DNA from: Celeribacter naphthalenivorans | GTDB taxonomy: Bacteria > Pseudomonadota > Alphaproteobacteria > Rhodobacterales > Rhodobacteraceae | Direction of reading: 5' to 3' | Length of the DNA: 64,000 nt | Assembly: GCF_020524585.1 (NCBI RefSeq) | Contig: NZ_JAIVLK010000002.1 | Span: forward strand, 124,001-188,000 | Shown here: one piece after another, positions 43,039 to 50,855 of the stretch | How the letters are laid out: each line of letters starts with the position of its first letter | Numbering within the stretch: position 1 is the first letter of the stretch | The notes under the pieces: model-generated | What the model was told of the DNA's origin: nothing | The model's database searches: none | Seen by the model: only the letters and a program-made list of their open reading frames with translations | Position numbers and translations under genes: made by a program

Positions 43039-44103
43039 TCACTCGACGGAGAAGACGGGGCGGAAGCCTTCCGGCGGCAGGATCGCATCGCGGGACAGAT
43101 CGCCAATGGTGTCGCTGTCGACGACAAAGATTTTCGGCCCGACGTGTTTGACGTAGTCCTTGCCTTCGATGATCCGCACGGCTTGGTCCATGGCGATCCG
43201 GCCCTGAATGACCATGGAATCCGCCGGTGCCGCCGCGATCATGCCGCGCTGGATGCCTGTGTAGACGCCAGGCGTCATGTAAAAGGCCAAAAGGCCGATC
43301 TCATCCGTCAGACCGCGTTCACGCAACAGACCCTGTGCGGCTTCGGCGGTGACGGCCGTGCCCGCGAGGTAGCTCACATCCGGGTCGGATTGCAGCACGT
43401 CCTCGACGAGTTTGAGTTGGGCTTCCTTGCCGGTGTCGCCGTAGCGCGGTTCCAGAACCTCAATGGCGGAGCCTTTGACGGCCTCCATAAAGCCGGAGTT
43501 CGCGGCCTCGACCCAACCTGCGCCTGCCGGACCGGGGAACCAGCCGACTTTGGCCGGATCGCTGCCCGCCGGGTGTTTTTCGGCCAGATATTTGCCGGTC
43601 TCAAAGCCCATCGTGTAGAAGGACACGAGAGATTTGGCGGAGATGTCGGGCGAGGAGACGCCGTTGATCACATCGATCACCGGAATGCCTTTGGCGGCGG
43701 TCTCTTTGATCACGTTGTTCAGGCCATCGTAAGAAATCGCGCCGATGATCACCGCGTCAGCCCCTGCGGCCACACAATCCTCGATCTGGCTCACCTGTTT
43801 GGCAAGCTCGGTGTAGCCGCCTGCTTCGACGAGGTTCATCTTGACGCCGAGACGCTTGGCTTCTTCTGCGACGCCATAGTCGACACCCAGCCAATAGGCG
43901 TCTTTCATATGCGGGAAGGACACGCAGATGTCATAGGCCGCATCGGCCTTCTCAAGCGGCGTGTAGGTGACGGCGCTGGCGGTCCCGTCGGTCGAGAAGG
44001 CGGGGGTCACCTCTTCGGCCTCATAGGGAAACCAGTCTTCGGCAAAGCTGGGGGATGTGGCCAGCGCGGCAAGCGCCGCGCCTGTCATCAGGGCGAGTTT
44101 CAT
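43039..44103 (-). CDS. TorT-like periplasmic substrate-binding protein
   Basis: The 354-residue protein starts with a signal peptide (MKLALMTGAALAALATSPSFA). It is a periplasmic binding protein of the LacI/RbsB fold, closest in pattern to TorT: FPHMKDAYWLGVDYGVAEEA, NLVEAGGYTELAKQ, DAVIIGAISYDGLN, KVGWFPGPAGAGWVEAA. TorT itself binds trimethylamine N-oxide and works with the sensor TorS, but here the gene sits between pxpC and a sugar-type ABC importer, so it should be the importer's receptor. The ATG at 44103 follows AAGGAG. The ligand may be an N-methylated or lactam-like compound given the operon; this is inference. Confidence 0.82.
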   Translation of the reverse strand: MKLALMTGAALAALATSPSFAEDWFPYEAEEVTPAFSTDGTASAVTYTPLEKADAAYDICVSFPHMKDAYWLGVDYGVAEEAKRLGVKMNLVEAGGYTELAKQVSQIEDCVAAGADAVIIGAISYDGLNNVIKETAAKGIPVIDVINGVSSPDISAKSLVSFYTMGFETGKYLAEKHPAGSDPAKVGWFPGPAGAGWVEAANSGFMEAVKGSAIEVLEPRYGDTGKEAQLKLVEDVLQSDPDVSYLAGTAVTAEAAQGLLRERGLTDEIGLLAFYMTPGVYTGIQRGMIAAAPADSMVIQGRIAMDQAVRIIEGKDYVKHVGPKIFVVDSDTIGDLSRDAILPPEGFRPVFSVE

Positions 44104-44208
44104 GGATCTGACTCCTTGTTGGTTCATCAGGGAAGGCGGCTTTGTGCCGCTTATTGTTGTGGTCTGGCTTTCGAGGTGGGGCCGAAGCCCCGGGGGGACG
44201 TCGGCCCC

Positions 44209-45180
44209 TCAGGAGAGGGACTGACGAATGTCTGAAATCAGGGCTTTGCGTGCGGCGCGGGCGGCAAGTGCTTCGTCCATCTCGACGCGTTTGAATTTGA
44301 CCGGCGTGTTGGGCTGTAATTGCCCGATGAGGTCCATATCGGCGGAGATCACCGCGCCGAGGGTGAAATACCCGCCGCCCGACACCGCATCGCGGTGCAA
44401 CACGATGGGCTCAAGCCCGCCGGGCACCTGAATGGAGCCGTAGGAATAACAGCCGTCGACGATATTCGACGGATCGGAGCCTGCGCCGAAGGGCTGCGGA
44501 CGGTCGACGAATTCCATCGGCTGGCCGCCACGGAAGCGGTAGCCCATGCGGTCGGCCTCGGGCGCGACCACCCAATCGTCGTCAAAGAACGCCTTTTGGC
44601 TCTTTTCCGTCAAACGGTGCCAATACAGGCCGGTCAGGACGCGCAATTCGGCCGGGGTGCCGGGGCGGCGTCGGAGCGCGTCGGGGACCACGCGTCCCTC
44701 CGCCACCACCGACCCGTCGCCGACAGGGATCACATCGCCTGCGGCAATGGCGCGGCCTTCAAAGCCACCCAAAGCGCCAATCGGATAGGTCGAGCGCGAG
44801 CCAAGTGCGGGCGGCGTGTCGATGCCGCCGGAGACCGCGATATAGATGCGCGCGCCGGTTTTCAGAAAGCCGAAGGACAGCACCTGACCGGGTTTCACCG
44901 TAAAGGAGGTCCATGTCTCGCGCGGCTCGCCGTCAAGGAACATGGGCATCTCTGCGCCTGTCACGGCCACGCTCATCTCGGCGCCGAATTTGATCTCCGG
45001 CCCCATGAAGACGGCTTCCAATCCCGCGGCCCCTTCGTCATTGCCAACGAGCAGGTTTGCGGCCCGAAACGCGAGGCGATCCATCGCGCCGCCTTCGGGA
45101 ATGCCGAGGTGAAAATAGCCGGGGCGGCCAAGGTCCTGAATGGTCGTTGCAAGCCCGGGTTTGATGATCTCAAGCGTCAT
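44209..45180 (-). CDS. pxpC: biotin-dependent carboxyltransferase-type protein, PxpC/KipA family
   Basis: The 323-residue protein belongs to the AHS2 (KipA, 5-oxoprolinase subunit C) family: MTLEIIKPGLATTIQDLGRP at the start, IPEGGAMDRLAFRAANLLVGN, YIAVSGGIDTPPALGSRSTY and a late SGGYFTLGAVIS. This family occurs in 5-oxoprolinase (PxpABC) and as a domain of urea carboxylase. It overlaps the PxpB-like gene by 11 bp, so the two are probably co-translated subunits. Confidence 0.9.
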   Translation of the reverse strand: MTLEIIKPGLATTIQDLGRPGYFHLGIPEGGAMDRLAFRAANLLVGNDEGAAGLEAVFMGPEIKFGAEMSVAVTGAEMPMFLDGEPRETWTSFTVKPGQVLSFGFLKTGARIYIAVSGGIDTPPALGSRSTYPIGALGGFEGRAIAAGDVIPVGDGSVVAEGRVVPDALRRRPGTPAELRVLTGLYWHRLTEKSQKAFFDDDWVVAPEADRMGYRFRGGQPMEFVDRPQPFGAGSDPSNIVDGCYSYGSIQVPGGLEPIVLHRDAVSGGGYFTLGAVISADMDLIGQLQPNTPVKFKRVEMDEALAARAARKALISDIRQSLS

Positions 45181-46045
45181 TGAGGGCCTCCATCAGCTTG
45201 GCGTTAAAGCCGGTCATGTCGTCGTTGAACGCGTCGAGATCAAAAGCGACCTCGGCGATGCGCGGCGTGTAGGTGCCATCCTCGACCGCCTGCGTGATGC
45301 GGTCGTATTCGGCGCGGTCGATGGGTTTCCATTTCACGATGTCGCCGGGTTTAAAGAAGACCATGAAGTCTTTGAGATAGCTGATCTTTTGCTCCGGGTC
45401 GTAGATCGGCATCGGCGTGATGCCGAACATCTGGTACCCGCCCGCGCCGCGCACGGAATAGATGCAGGAGAAACAGCCACCATAGCCCACCGTCAGCTTC
45501 GGCGTGTCGGTGCGGGGGCGCAGGTATTTCGGCACTTCGAGCTGTTTGTCGCGCTCGACGAGTTGGTAGAGAAACGGCAGGCCGGAGACAAAGCCGACCA
45601 TCGAGACGAACCACGGCTGGCTGTGATGCGCCTCGATGAAATCGGCGACCGTATCATAGCCGTTGATCCGCGCGGCGTAATCGAGATCGCTGCCCGTCGG
45701 GTCTTGGTGGCGTTCGCGGAACCGCATCAGGGTCTCGTGGGTCCAGGGGTCCTCGTAATAGAGCGGGATTTCGATGATCCGGGTGTCGAGGCGCTTTTCC
45801 TGCGCTTCGGCCTGATGTTCGAAGGCTTTGATCTTCTCCATCATCGCGTCGGGCGCGATCACGTCGGGGTCGAACCGCACTTCGAAAGAGGCATTGGCGG
45901 GCAGGATCTCGGTCACGCCGGGGATATTCGCCTCGCGCACCATGTTCGACAGAGAGAGCGCGATGAAGAAGGCGTCGAGCGACATTTCATCGTCGATCTC
46001 GACATAGATATGTTCGTCCCCGCCATATGTGTAACGCGTTTTCAT
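45170..46045 (-). CDS. pxpB: PxpB/KipI-family subunit (AHS1), divergent
   Basis: The 291-residue protein has the AHS1 (KipI, 5-oxoprolinase subunit B) layout, but it is longer and divergent: MVGFVSGLPFLYQL stands for the usual GFxPGFxYL, and VGYGGCFSCIYSVRGAGGYQ, MFGITPMPIYDP stands for the usual glycine-rich ATP-site region SPGGWxxIG. The N-terminal half is strongly acidic. It overlaps accC-like and pxpC-like genes on both sides (4 and 11 bp). It probably forms a complex with the PxpC-like protein. The exact reaction may differ from 5-oxoproline hydrolysis. Confidence 0.8.
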   Translation of the reverse strand: MKTRYTYGGDEHIYVEIDDEMSLDAFFIALSLSNMVREANIPGVTEILPANASFEVRFDPDVIAPDAMMEKIKAFEHQAEAQEKRLDTRIIEIPLYYEDPWTHETLMRFRERHQDPTGSDLDYAARINGYDTVADFIEAHHSQPWFVSMVGFVSGLPFLYQLVERDKQLEVPKYLRPRTDTPKLTVGYGGCFSCIYSVRGAGGYQMFGITPMPIYDPEQKISYLKDFMVFFKPGDIVKWKPIDRAEYDRITQAVEDGTYTPRIAEVAFDLDAFNDDMTGFNAKLMEALNDA

Positions 46046-47427
46046 GCGGCGTCTCCTTTGGTTGCGGACAGGTTGCCAGCCTCAAGCCAGGGCTCGAGCC
46101 ATTGGGTGTGGAAGGCGCCTTTGCGCACCTCCGGGTCGGAGGCCAAGGCCAGATGCAGCGGCGCGGTGGTTTTCGTGCCGCCGATCTCCATGCTTTCGAG
46201 CGCCTCCACCAGCTTGTCGATGGCGGCCTCGCGGGTCTCGGCGTAAACGATGACCTTGCCCAGCAGAGAGTCGTAGAAGGGCGGGATTTGATAGCCCTCG
46301 GAGAGGAAGTGATCGAAGCGCACGCCGTCGCCGGTGGGTTCCTTCAGCGTGGAGACGACACCGGGCCAGGGCATGAAGTTCAGGAACGGGTCCTCGGCGC
46401 AGAGGCGCACTTCGATGGCGTGACCGGTCTTTTTGATCTCATCTTGCGTCATCGACAGTGCCGCACCACCGCAGACCTTGATCATTTCGGCCACAAGATC
46501 GACGCCGGTGACCATTTCGGTCACGGGATGTTCGACCTGAATGCGGGTGTTCATCTCGATGAAGTAGAACTCATTCGCCGCTTCGTCGTAGAGGTATTCC
46601 AAGGTGCCCGCGCCGCGATAGTTCACCGCTTTGGCCAGCGCCACGGCAGAGGCGCAGAGGCTCTCGCGGGTCTCGTCGTCAAGGCACATCGCACCTGCTT
46701 CTTCCCAGACCTTCTGGCGGCGGCGTTGCAGCGAGCATTCGCGCTCATAGCAATGCACGGCTGTCTCGCCATCGCCCAGGATTTGCACCTCGATATGGCG
46801 CGGCGAGAGGATCGCGCGTTCGATGTAGAGACCCCCGTCGCCAAAGGCGGCTTCGGCCTCGGCCTTGGCTTGCGGGGCCAGCGTTTTCAACTCGGCTTCG
46901 TCTTTCGCGATGCGGATGCCGCGCCCACCGCCGCCTGCGGCGGCTTTGATCATCACCGGATAGCCAATCTTTTCGGCGACAGATAACGCCTCAGAGACGT
47001 CGATGCGCCCGTCGGACCCGGGGACAACCGGCACGCCAGCGGCCTCCGCAGCCTGACGGGCCGCAACTTTGTCGCCCATGCGCTCGATCGTGTCGGCGGA
47101 GGGGCCGACGAAAATCAGACCGGCCTCTTCCACGGCGCGGGCAAAGGCGGGGCTTTCGGACAAAAAGCCATAGCCCGGATGGATCGCGTCCGCCTTGGTG
47201 GCCTTTGCGGCTTTCAAAATGGCGGGGATGTTGAGGTAGCTGTCTTTCGATTGCGCGGGACCGACGCAGATGGCCTCATCGGCCAGTTTGACGGCCAACA
47301 TCTCTGTGTCCGCTTCGGAATGCGCCTGAATCGTGTGGATGCCGAGGGCTTTCGCGGCTTTCACCACGCGCACGGCGATCTCCCCACGGTTGGCGATGAA
47401 CAGTCGTTGGATCGCCATGTCAGTCAA
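46042..47427 (-). CDS. biotin carboxylase subunit (AccC-like)
   Basis: The 461-residue protein is a complete biotin carboxylase: KILIANRGEIAVR-type start (RLFIANRGEIAVRV), the ATP-grasp glycine loop MIKAAAGGGGRGIRIA, HIEVQILGD, ERECSLQRRRQKVWEEA, and the active-site EMNTRIQVEHPVTE. It loads CO2 on the biotin of the small carrier encoded next to it. In this operon it is more likely to serve a dedicated carboxylase with the AHS1/AHS2 proteins than fatty acid synthesis. It overlaps the carrier gene by 8 bp. Confidence 0.93.
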   Translation of the reverse strand: MTDMAIQRLFIANRGEIAVRVVKAAKALGIHTIQAHSEADTEMLAVKLADEAICVGPAQSKDSYLNIPAILKAAKATKADAIHPGYGFLSESPAFARAVEEAGLIFVGPSADTIERMGDKVAARQAAEAAGVPVVPGSDGRIDVSEALSVAEKIGYPVMIKAAAGGGGRGIRIAKDEAELKTLAPQAKAEAEAAFGDGGLYIERAILSPRHIEVQILGDGETAVHCYERECSLQRRRQKVWEEAGAMCLDDETRESLCASAVALAKAVNYRGAGTLEYLYDEAANEFYFIEMNTRIQVEHPVTEMVTGVDLVAEMIKVCGGAALSMTQDEIKKTGHAIEVRLCAEDPFLNFMPWPGVVSTLKEPTGDGVRFDHFLSEGYQIPPFYDSLLGKVIVYAETREAAIDKLVEALESMEIGGTKTTAPLHLALASDPEVRKGAFHTQWLEPWLEAGNLSATKGDAA

Positions 47428-47653
47428 GCTCCGCCAAGACGGCGCCTGCGGTGACGGGGGTGGCGTCGTCGACGTTGTAGCTTTTGAAGGTGCCCGCGAT
47501 GTCGGCAGTAACGGCGATGAAGGTTTTCATCACTTCGATCAGGCCGATCTGGTCGCCCACGGCCACCGCATCCCCGGGCGCCTTAAAGGGCGGCTCTTCG
47601 GGGGAGGGTTTGTGATAAAACGTGCCGGGGAGGGGGGATTGAATGTCGCTCAT
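47420..47653 (-). CDS. biotin carboxyl carrier protein (short)
   Basis: A 77-residue biotinyl domain alone. The biotin lysine is in LIEVMKTFIAV and the fold ends in TPVTAGAVLAELD. There is no long Ala/Pro linker as in AccB of fatty acid synthesis. It starts with ATG after AACCACATC with GGGAAACC nearby. Short carriers of this kind partner dedicated carboxylases, here the AccC-like protein downstream. Confidence 0.92.
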   Translation of the reverse strand: MSDIQSPLPGTFYHKPSPEEPPFKAPGDAVAVGDQIGLIEVMKTFIAVTADIAGTFKSYNVDDATPVTAGAVLAELD

Positions 47654-47682
47654 GATGTGGTTTCCCTGTTGTTTGGACCGGT

Positions 47683-48462
47683 TCAGGCGGTCTCGAGCAC
47701 GGCGGAGGCCGGTGCGATGTTGATCCCGTTCTCGGTGAGAGCGGCGCGAATGGCGCGCCCGATCTCAACCGCGCCGGGGGTGTCGGAATGGAAACAGATG
47801 GACTCGAACGCGATGTCGATATCTTTGCCGGTGACGGTGGTCACCTTGCCTTCGACGCAGGCACGCAAACATTTCTGGGCGATCTCTTCGGGATCGGGCC
47901 GCGCCACGCGGCGGGTGAAGACGATGGAGCCGTCGTCGCCATAGTCACGGTCGGCGTAGAATTCCCGGATCACCGGCTGGCCCAGACGTTTGGCAACCTC
48001 GTAGGTTTTCGAGGTCCCCATGCAAAAGATCAAGAGATCGCCGCTGATCGCCGCCAGACTTTCGATCATGTGGCGCGACAGGTCTTCGTTGACAGCAGCC
48101 TCCATGTAGAGCGCGCCGTGGGGTTTGACGTGCTGGAGGCGAATGCCGTGACGGCGCCCGAATTCACGCACCGCGCCGACCTGATAGATGATGTCATTGA
48201 CCAGCTCTTCGGGCGTGGTCTTGATGTAGCGGCGGCCAAAGCCCTGAAGATCGCGGTAGCCGGGATGCGCGCCAAGGCCCACGCCGTAGGCCTGCGCCAG
48301 TTTGATCACCCGATCCATGGAGTTCGGATCGCCGGCATGAAACCCGGCCGCGATATTGGCCGAGGAGATCAGAGCCATCAGCTCTTCATCGGGGGCGTCG
48401 CTCAGAACCCAATGCCCGAAGCCCTCTCCCATGTCGCAATTCAAATCGATGATCTTTCGCAT
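47683..48462 (-). CDS. pxpA: LamB/YcsF family protein, 5-oxoprolinase subunit PxpA
   Basis: The 259-residue protein begins [20 protein letters not shown] and has [38 protein letters not shown] and [11 protein letters not shown], the metal-binding signatures of the YcsF family. PxpA opens the 5-oxoproline ring together with PxpB and PxpC using ATP. It is the first gene of an eight-gene minus-strand operon and its ATG at 48462 follows AAGGA. In this operon, a biotin carboxylase may activate the lactam first; this is inference. Confidence 0.93.
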   Translation of the reverse strand: MRKIIDLNCDMGEGFGHWVLSDAPDEELMALISSANIAAGFHAGDPNSMDRVIKLAQAYGVGLGAHPGYRDLQGFGRRYIKTTPEELVNDIIYQVGAVREFGRRHGIRLQHVKPHGALYMEAAVNEDLSRHMIESLAAISGDLLIFCMGTSKTYEVAKRLGQPVIREFYADRDYGDDGSIVFTRRVARPDPEEIAQKCLRACVEGKVTTVTGKDIDIAFESICFHSDTPGAVEIGRAIRAALTENGINIAPASAVLETA

Positions 48463-48769
48463 GTTCGGTCCTTAATTTCTTTGGACCCATCCTCTGAAAA
48501 AAATCTTCCTGTTGTAAAATTCAAAATATTGTTTGTGCATTATCGAAAAATCAGAATGAAAGAGCGGGAAAGAGATCATCTGTAAATCGCTTAAAACAGG
48601 GATTTGGTGCAAAAATGGGCGGAGTTGAAACGAAATCGCCTGAAAGTTGTTCTGATTTGTAGATAATGCATATCTACAAATTCGAAATTTACGTTTCCGC
48701 GCTCCTGCGACAGGATGTTTCGGAATAAACCGCCGATGGGTATCGGAGATTCCGAACAGGGACAGCACC
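48463..48769. promoter_or_regulatory. divergent promoter region between pxpA and lysR gene
   Basis: This 307-bp A/T-rich region separates the carboxylase operon (minus) from the LysR gene (plus). The main element is the palindrome at 48655-48681, listed separately. No gene is seen here. Confidence 0.7.
48655..48681. promoter_or_regulatory. LysR-type operator: 11-5-11 palindrome
   Basis: ATTTGTAGATA (48655-48665) and TATCTACAAAT (48671-48681) form a perfect 11-bp inverted repeat around ATGCA. It contains the T-N11-A pattern of LysR-family sites and lies about 90 bp from the lysR start and 190 bp from the pxpA start. Confidence 0.7.
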
Positions 48770-49687
48770 ATGAATCTGCGTCAGTTGAAATATTTCATTG
48801 CCACCGCCGAGCTCGGTCAGGTCAGCCGCGCCGCCAGCGAACTCAGGATTTCGCAAAGCTCGATCACCACCGCCGTGCGCGAGTTGGAACAGGATCTCGA
48901 CGCCATCCTCTTCGTGCGCACCGCGCATGGCATGGAGTTGACGCCGCCGGGGCGCGAGCTTTTGGGGGCGGCGCGCGAAATCATGGAAAAGGTCGAAATG
49001 GCGCGCAATGTGGTGCAGGGGCATTCCGAGATCGAAGGCACGATCAACATCGCTGCGACCTATACGGTGATCGGATATTTCCTGCCCTTCCACCTCGACC
49101 GGCTGCAACACAGGTTCCCCAAACTCGACATTCGTCTGAGCGAGTTGAACCGCGAGAGCATCGAAGAGGGGCTGATCACCAATCGCTTCGACATGGCGGT
49201 GCTTTTGACCTCGAACACGCAAAGTCCCGAACTTGAGACCCAAACCCTGTTGAGTTCCCCGCGTCGGCTGTGGGTGCCGCAAAACCATCCGCTGCAAATC
49301 AAAGGCCAGGCGCATTTCGAGGAGATCGCCGAGGAGGATTACATCATGCTGACGGTCGATGAGGCGGCGCATACCTCGATGAAATATTGGGGGCCGACGG
49401 GGTTGGTGCCCAAGGTCAAGCTGCGGACCTCTTCGACCGAGGCGGTGCGGTCCATGGTCGCCAACGGGCAGGGCGTGACGATCCTCTCCGATATGGTCTA
49501 TCGGCCCTGGTCGCTCGAGGGGCGGCGGATCGGCACGGTGGTGGTGGATCGCGACATCCCGTCGATGGACGTCGGTCTGGCCTGGCGCAAGGGGCAGGAG
49601 TGGAGCGAGGCGACGCGGATGTTCTTTGACTACTTCAGCGAAGTGTTCCAGGCGCCGCAGATGGGGCATTTGGGGGTGAGAGGCTAG
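48770..49687 (+). CDS. LysR-family transcriptional regulator
   Basis: The 305-residue protein has the N-terminal winged helix (MNLRQLKYFIATAELGQVSR, AASELRISQSSITTAVRELE) and a C-terminal co-inducer domain (TINIAATYTVIGYFLPFHLD onward). It is divergent from the pxpA-led operon, the classic arrangement for a regulator that controls its neighbour and itself. The ATG is preceded by ACAGGGACAGCACC. The inducer is probably the imported substrate or a product of it. Confidence 0.93.
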   Translation: MNLRQLKYFIATAELGQVSRAASELRISQSSITTAVRELEQDLDAILFVRTAHGMELTPPGRELLGAAREIMEKVEMARNVVQGHSEIEGTINIAATYTVIGYFLPFHLDRLQHRFPKLDIRLSELNRESIEEGLITNRFDMAVLLTSNTQSPELETQTLLSSPRRLWVPQNHPLQIKGQAHFEEIAEEDYIMLTVDEAAHTSMKYWGPTGLVPKVKLRTSSTEAVRSMVANGQGVTILSDMVYRPWSLEGRRIGTVVVDRDIPSMDVGLAWRKGQEWSEATRMFFDYFSEVFQAPQMGHLGVRG

Positions 49688-49711
49688 GGGCGTGAGGCGA
49701 AGCGAAACCTT

Positions 49712-50086
49712 TTAGCCCCGCATCAACTCCGCCAGCGCCTTTTGCACCTCTTCGTCCAGCCCGGCCTCTTGCTGCAAGAGCGCTCCGGCGGCCTGCATCG
49801 CGGGCCCGTCGCCCGAGGCAAATTTCTCCGCCAGCGCAAGTCGCGTGGCGCTCAGAGCGGATGGGGTGATCAGATCGGCGGAAATTCTCTCGGGCACCAC
49901 ATCGAGTGCGAGGCGTTCATCCAGCGTATGGCGGGCCAGAATCGCATCGAGCGCCTGCACCTGCGGTAGGAAAATCGCGCGCGCGACGGGGCTGTCGGTT
50001 GGCAGGTGGACATCGTCTTCGGCCCGCAGCCGGTCGATGCCGCTGACCCCGATGTGCATCCCGGCAATGCGTGTAGAACTCGCCAA
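49712..50086 (-). CDS. small protein of the type III secretion locus, unknown
   Basis: A 124-residue, mostly helical protein. The TTG start at 50086 has AAAGGGAGC at good spacing, and this ribosome site lies in the end of the upstream TPR gene, which suggests coupling. An in-frame ATG at 50059 is an alternative. Size and helical character would suit an inner-rod or needle-type protein, but no conserved SctI or SctF motif is seen, so I leave it unassigned. Confidence 0.55.
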   Translation of the reverse strand: MASSTRIAGMHIGVSGIDRLRAEDDVHLPTDSPVARAIFLPQVQALDAILARHTLDERLALDVVPERISADLITPSALSATRLALAEKFASGDGPAMQAAGALLQQEAGLDEEVQKALAELMRG

Positions 50087-50089
50087 GGG

Positions 50090-50713
50090 TCAGCTCCCTT
50101 TCAGCGCATCGGCAATCGGACGGGTGCGCCGATCAGAGAATTGCTGTTGCAACAGTTGCTTTTGCGAATAGCGCAGCACATTCACGAATTTCGGGTTGCG
50201 GCGGGACATATGCGCGGCCCCCGACAGGTGCTTGCGGGCCTCTTTCAGATGACCGAGCGCGCCGTCGATGGTGCCCAAAAGCGCAAGCGAGCGCGGCTCT
50301 TCGGGCCAGACGCGGGTTAGGAAACTGGCCACGCTATGTGCCATCTTGTTCTGACCCATCGCATGCAACTGCGTGGCAAGACCATACAAAGACTGAATTT
50401 TATGTTCAGCCAGCGCCGCCGAGGACAAAAAAGCGGTCGCGGCCTGTTCGGCCTCACCGGCAGCGGCCAATTCGCAGGCGGTGAAATAGTTGGCGTCATT
50501 CCAGACATCGGGTTCTGCGGCGCGCAACATTTCAAGAAGCTCGAAGACCTCGAGGCGCGTCGCCCCGCTTTCAAATCGCACGCCCGACGCTGACGTCAGG
50601 TCAGGGGTATCGTGCTCAGGCAAAAGGCTGCTGATGACATCGGGCATGTCCAATCCCTCGAAGTCCGTCAAGGCTCCGGGATCCAGAACCCTGTCCAGCA
50701 TGGTATTCAGCAT
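50090..50713 (-). CDS. TPR protein of the type III secretion locus
   Basis: A 207-residue helical protein with tetratricopeptide-like pairs (DANYFTACELAAAGEAEQAA, SLYGLATQLHAMGQ, SLALLGTIDGALGHLKEARKHL). The ATG at 50713 follows AAGGAAATGG; the frame extends 14 codons further without a ribosome site. It may be a chaperone or a cytosolic sorting-platform accessory protein. It lies between the SctD gene and the small protein gene on the same strand. Confidence 0.65.
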   Translation of the reverse strand: MLNTMLDRVLDPGALTDFEGLDMPDVISSLLPEHDTPDLTSASGVRFESGATRLEVFELLEMLRAAEPDVWNDANYFTACELAAAGEAEQAATAFLSSAALAEHKIQSLYGLATQLHAMGQNKMAHSVASFLTRVWPEEPRSLALLGTIDGALGHLKEARKHLSGAAHMSRRNPKFVNVLRYSQKQLLQQQFSDRRTRPIADALKGS

Positions 50714-50855
50714 ATGTCCATTTCCTTGTTTGAATGGAACCGGCGGTTCGGACATGATTTCGCATCATCACACTGTCAGAGTTCATCTGTCCTACATTTA
50801 TCATTTAACACACCCCGACGTCGATAAGTTCCGCAAGGCGTGCGCGGCGCGGCGC

